Origin: an uncultured Oscillospiraceae bacterium
GTDB lineage: Bacteria > Bacillota > Clostridia > Oscillospirales > Acutalibacteraceae
Assembly: GCA_900553255.1 (NCBI GenBank)
Contig: USCI01000121.1
Coordinates: forward strand, 1 to 5,267
DNA length: 5,267 nucleotides
Reading direction: 5' to 3'
The notes beneath the pieces are model-generated. The model worked only from the letters and a program-made list of their open reading frames with translations. It made no database searches and was not told the DNA's origin. How positions within the stretch are numbered: position 1 is the first letter of the stretch; every line of letters begins with the position of its first letter. Shown one piece after another: positions 5,214-5,267 of the stretch. A program made the translations under genes and the position numbers.

Positions 5214-5267
5214 TCAGCGTGTCGAAAAACTGGTTGGCAGACAGCAAGTTGCCCAAATGCGGCGTGA
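5200..5267 (-). CDS. 3' end of an unidentified upstream gene (partial)
   Basis: The last 21 codons before a TAA at 5202–5200 read TPHLGNLLSANQFFDTLSGA then Gly and stop. Eighteen of the 21 codons end in G or C, as in the neighbouring genes, while the other two minus-strand frames look less protein-like. The stop codon falls within the loop of the GC hairpin that probably ends its transcript. Too little is present to name a family. The gene is cut by the window edge, and the call rests on codon bias and position alone. Confidence 0.4.
   Translation of the reverse strand, partial: TPHLGNLLSANQFFDTLSGAG

Noticed and set aside
1..5267. Transposase, CRISPR array, tRNA, rRNA, phage or bacteriocin biosynthesis genes
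   Set aside because: No such sequence was seen on either strand; the space is accounted for by the module and its control regions.

Overview
The window holds one nearly complete antimicrobial-peptide sensing and resistance module of the BceRS–BceAB type, all on the minus strand. Read in the direction of transcription (right to left), it contains the 3' end of an unidentified gene (5200–5267), an OmpR/PhoB-type response regulator (4287–4961), a short intramembrane-sensing histidine kinase (3022–4014), an ABC ATPase (2111–2878) and a ten-helix FtsX-like permease with a large extracytoplasmic domain (130–2118). The family, the purine-rich ribosome binding sites and the gene order point to a Firmicute. 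The high GC content and GC-rich third codon positions suggest a GC-rich member of the Clostridia (for example Oscillospirales) rather than Bacillus or Staphylococcus. That placement is inference; no rRNA or species marker is present.

Layout from the right: the upstream gene ends inside a 10-bp GC hairpin (5190–5213) that probably terminates it. An extended -10 promoter (5132–5137) starts the regulator transcript, which has a leader of about 160 nt. Regulator and kinase are separated by an unusually long 272-bp gap. That gap holds a perfect 23-bp palindrome overlapping a candidate minus-strand promoter, a well-formed terminator that points the other way (plus strand), and a GNRA-capped hairpin just before the kinase ribosome binding site. 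After the kinase comes a dense 143-bp control region: a perfect dyad fitting the published BceR-type operator TNACA-N4-TGTAA, then a hairpin with a short U-tract that probably ends the kinase transcript, then an extended -10 promoter for the transporter. ATPase and permease overlap by 8 bp. A large dyad at 16–74 lies beyond the permease stop.

The genes very likely work as in known Bce systems. The permease extracytoplasmic domain meets a lipid II-cycle antibiotic or a peptide–lipid complex. The transporter passes its activity to the kinase, which has almost no extracellular sensor of its own. The kinase phosphorylates the regulator at Asp52, and the regulator binds the dyad at 2998–3011 to raise transporter expression. 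The dyad is seen upstream of the transporter but not upstream of the regulator, so the sequence predicts an inducible transporter and a separately, probably basally, expressed two-component pair. The drug recognised cannot be read from the sequence. The protein families are well known; the less ordinary parts are the intergenic architectures.
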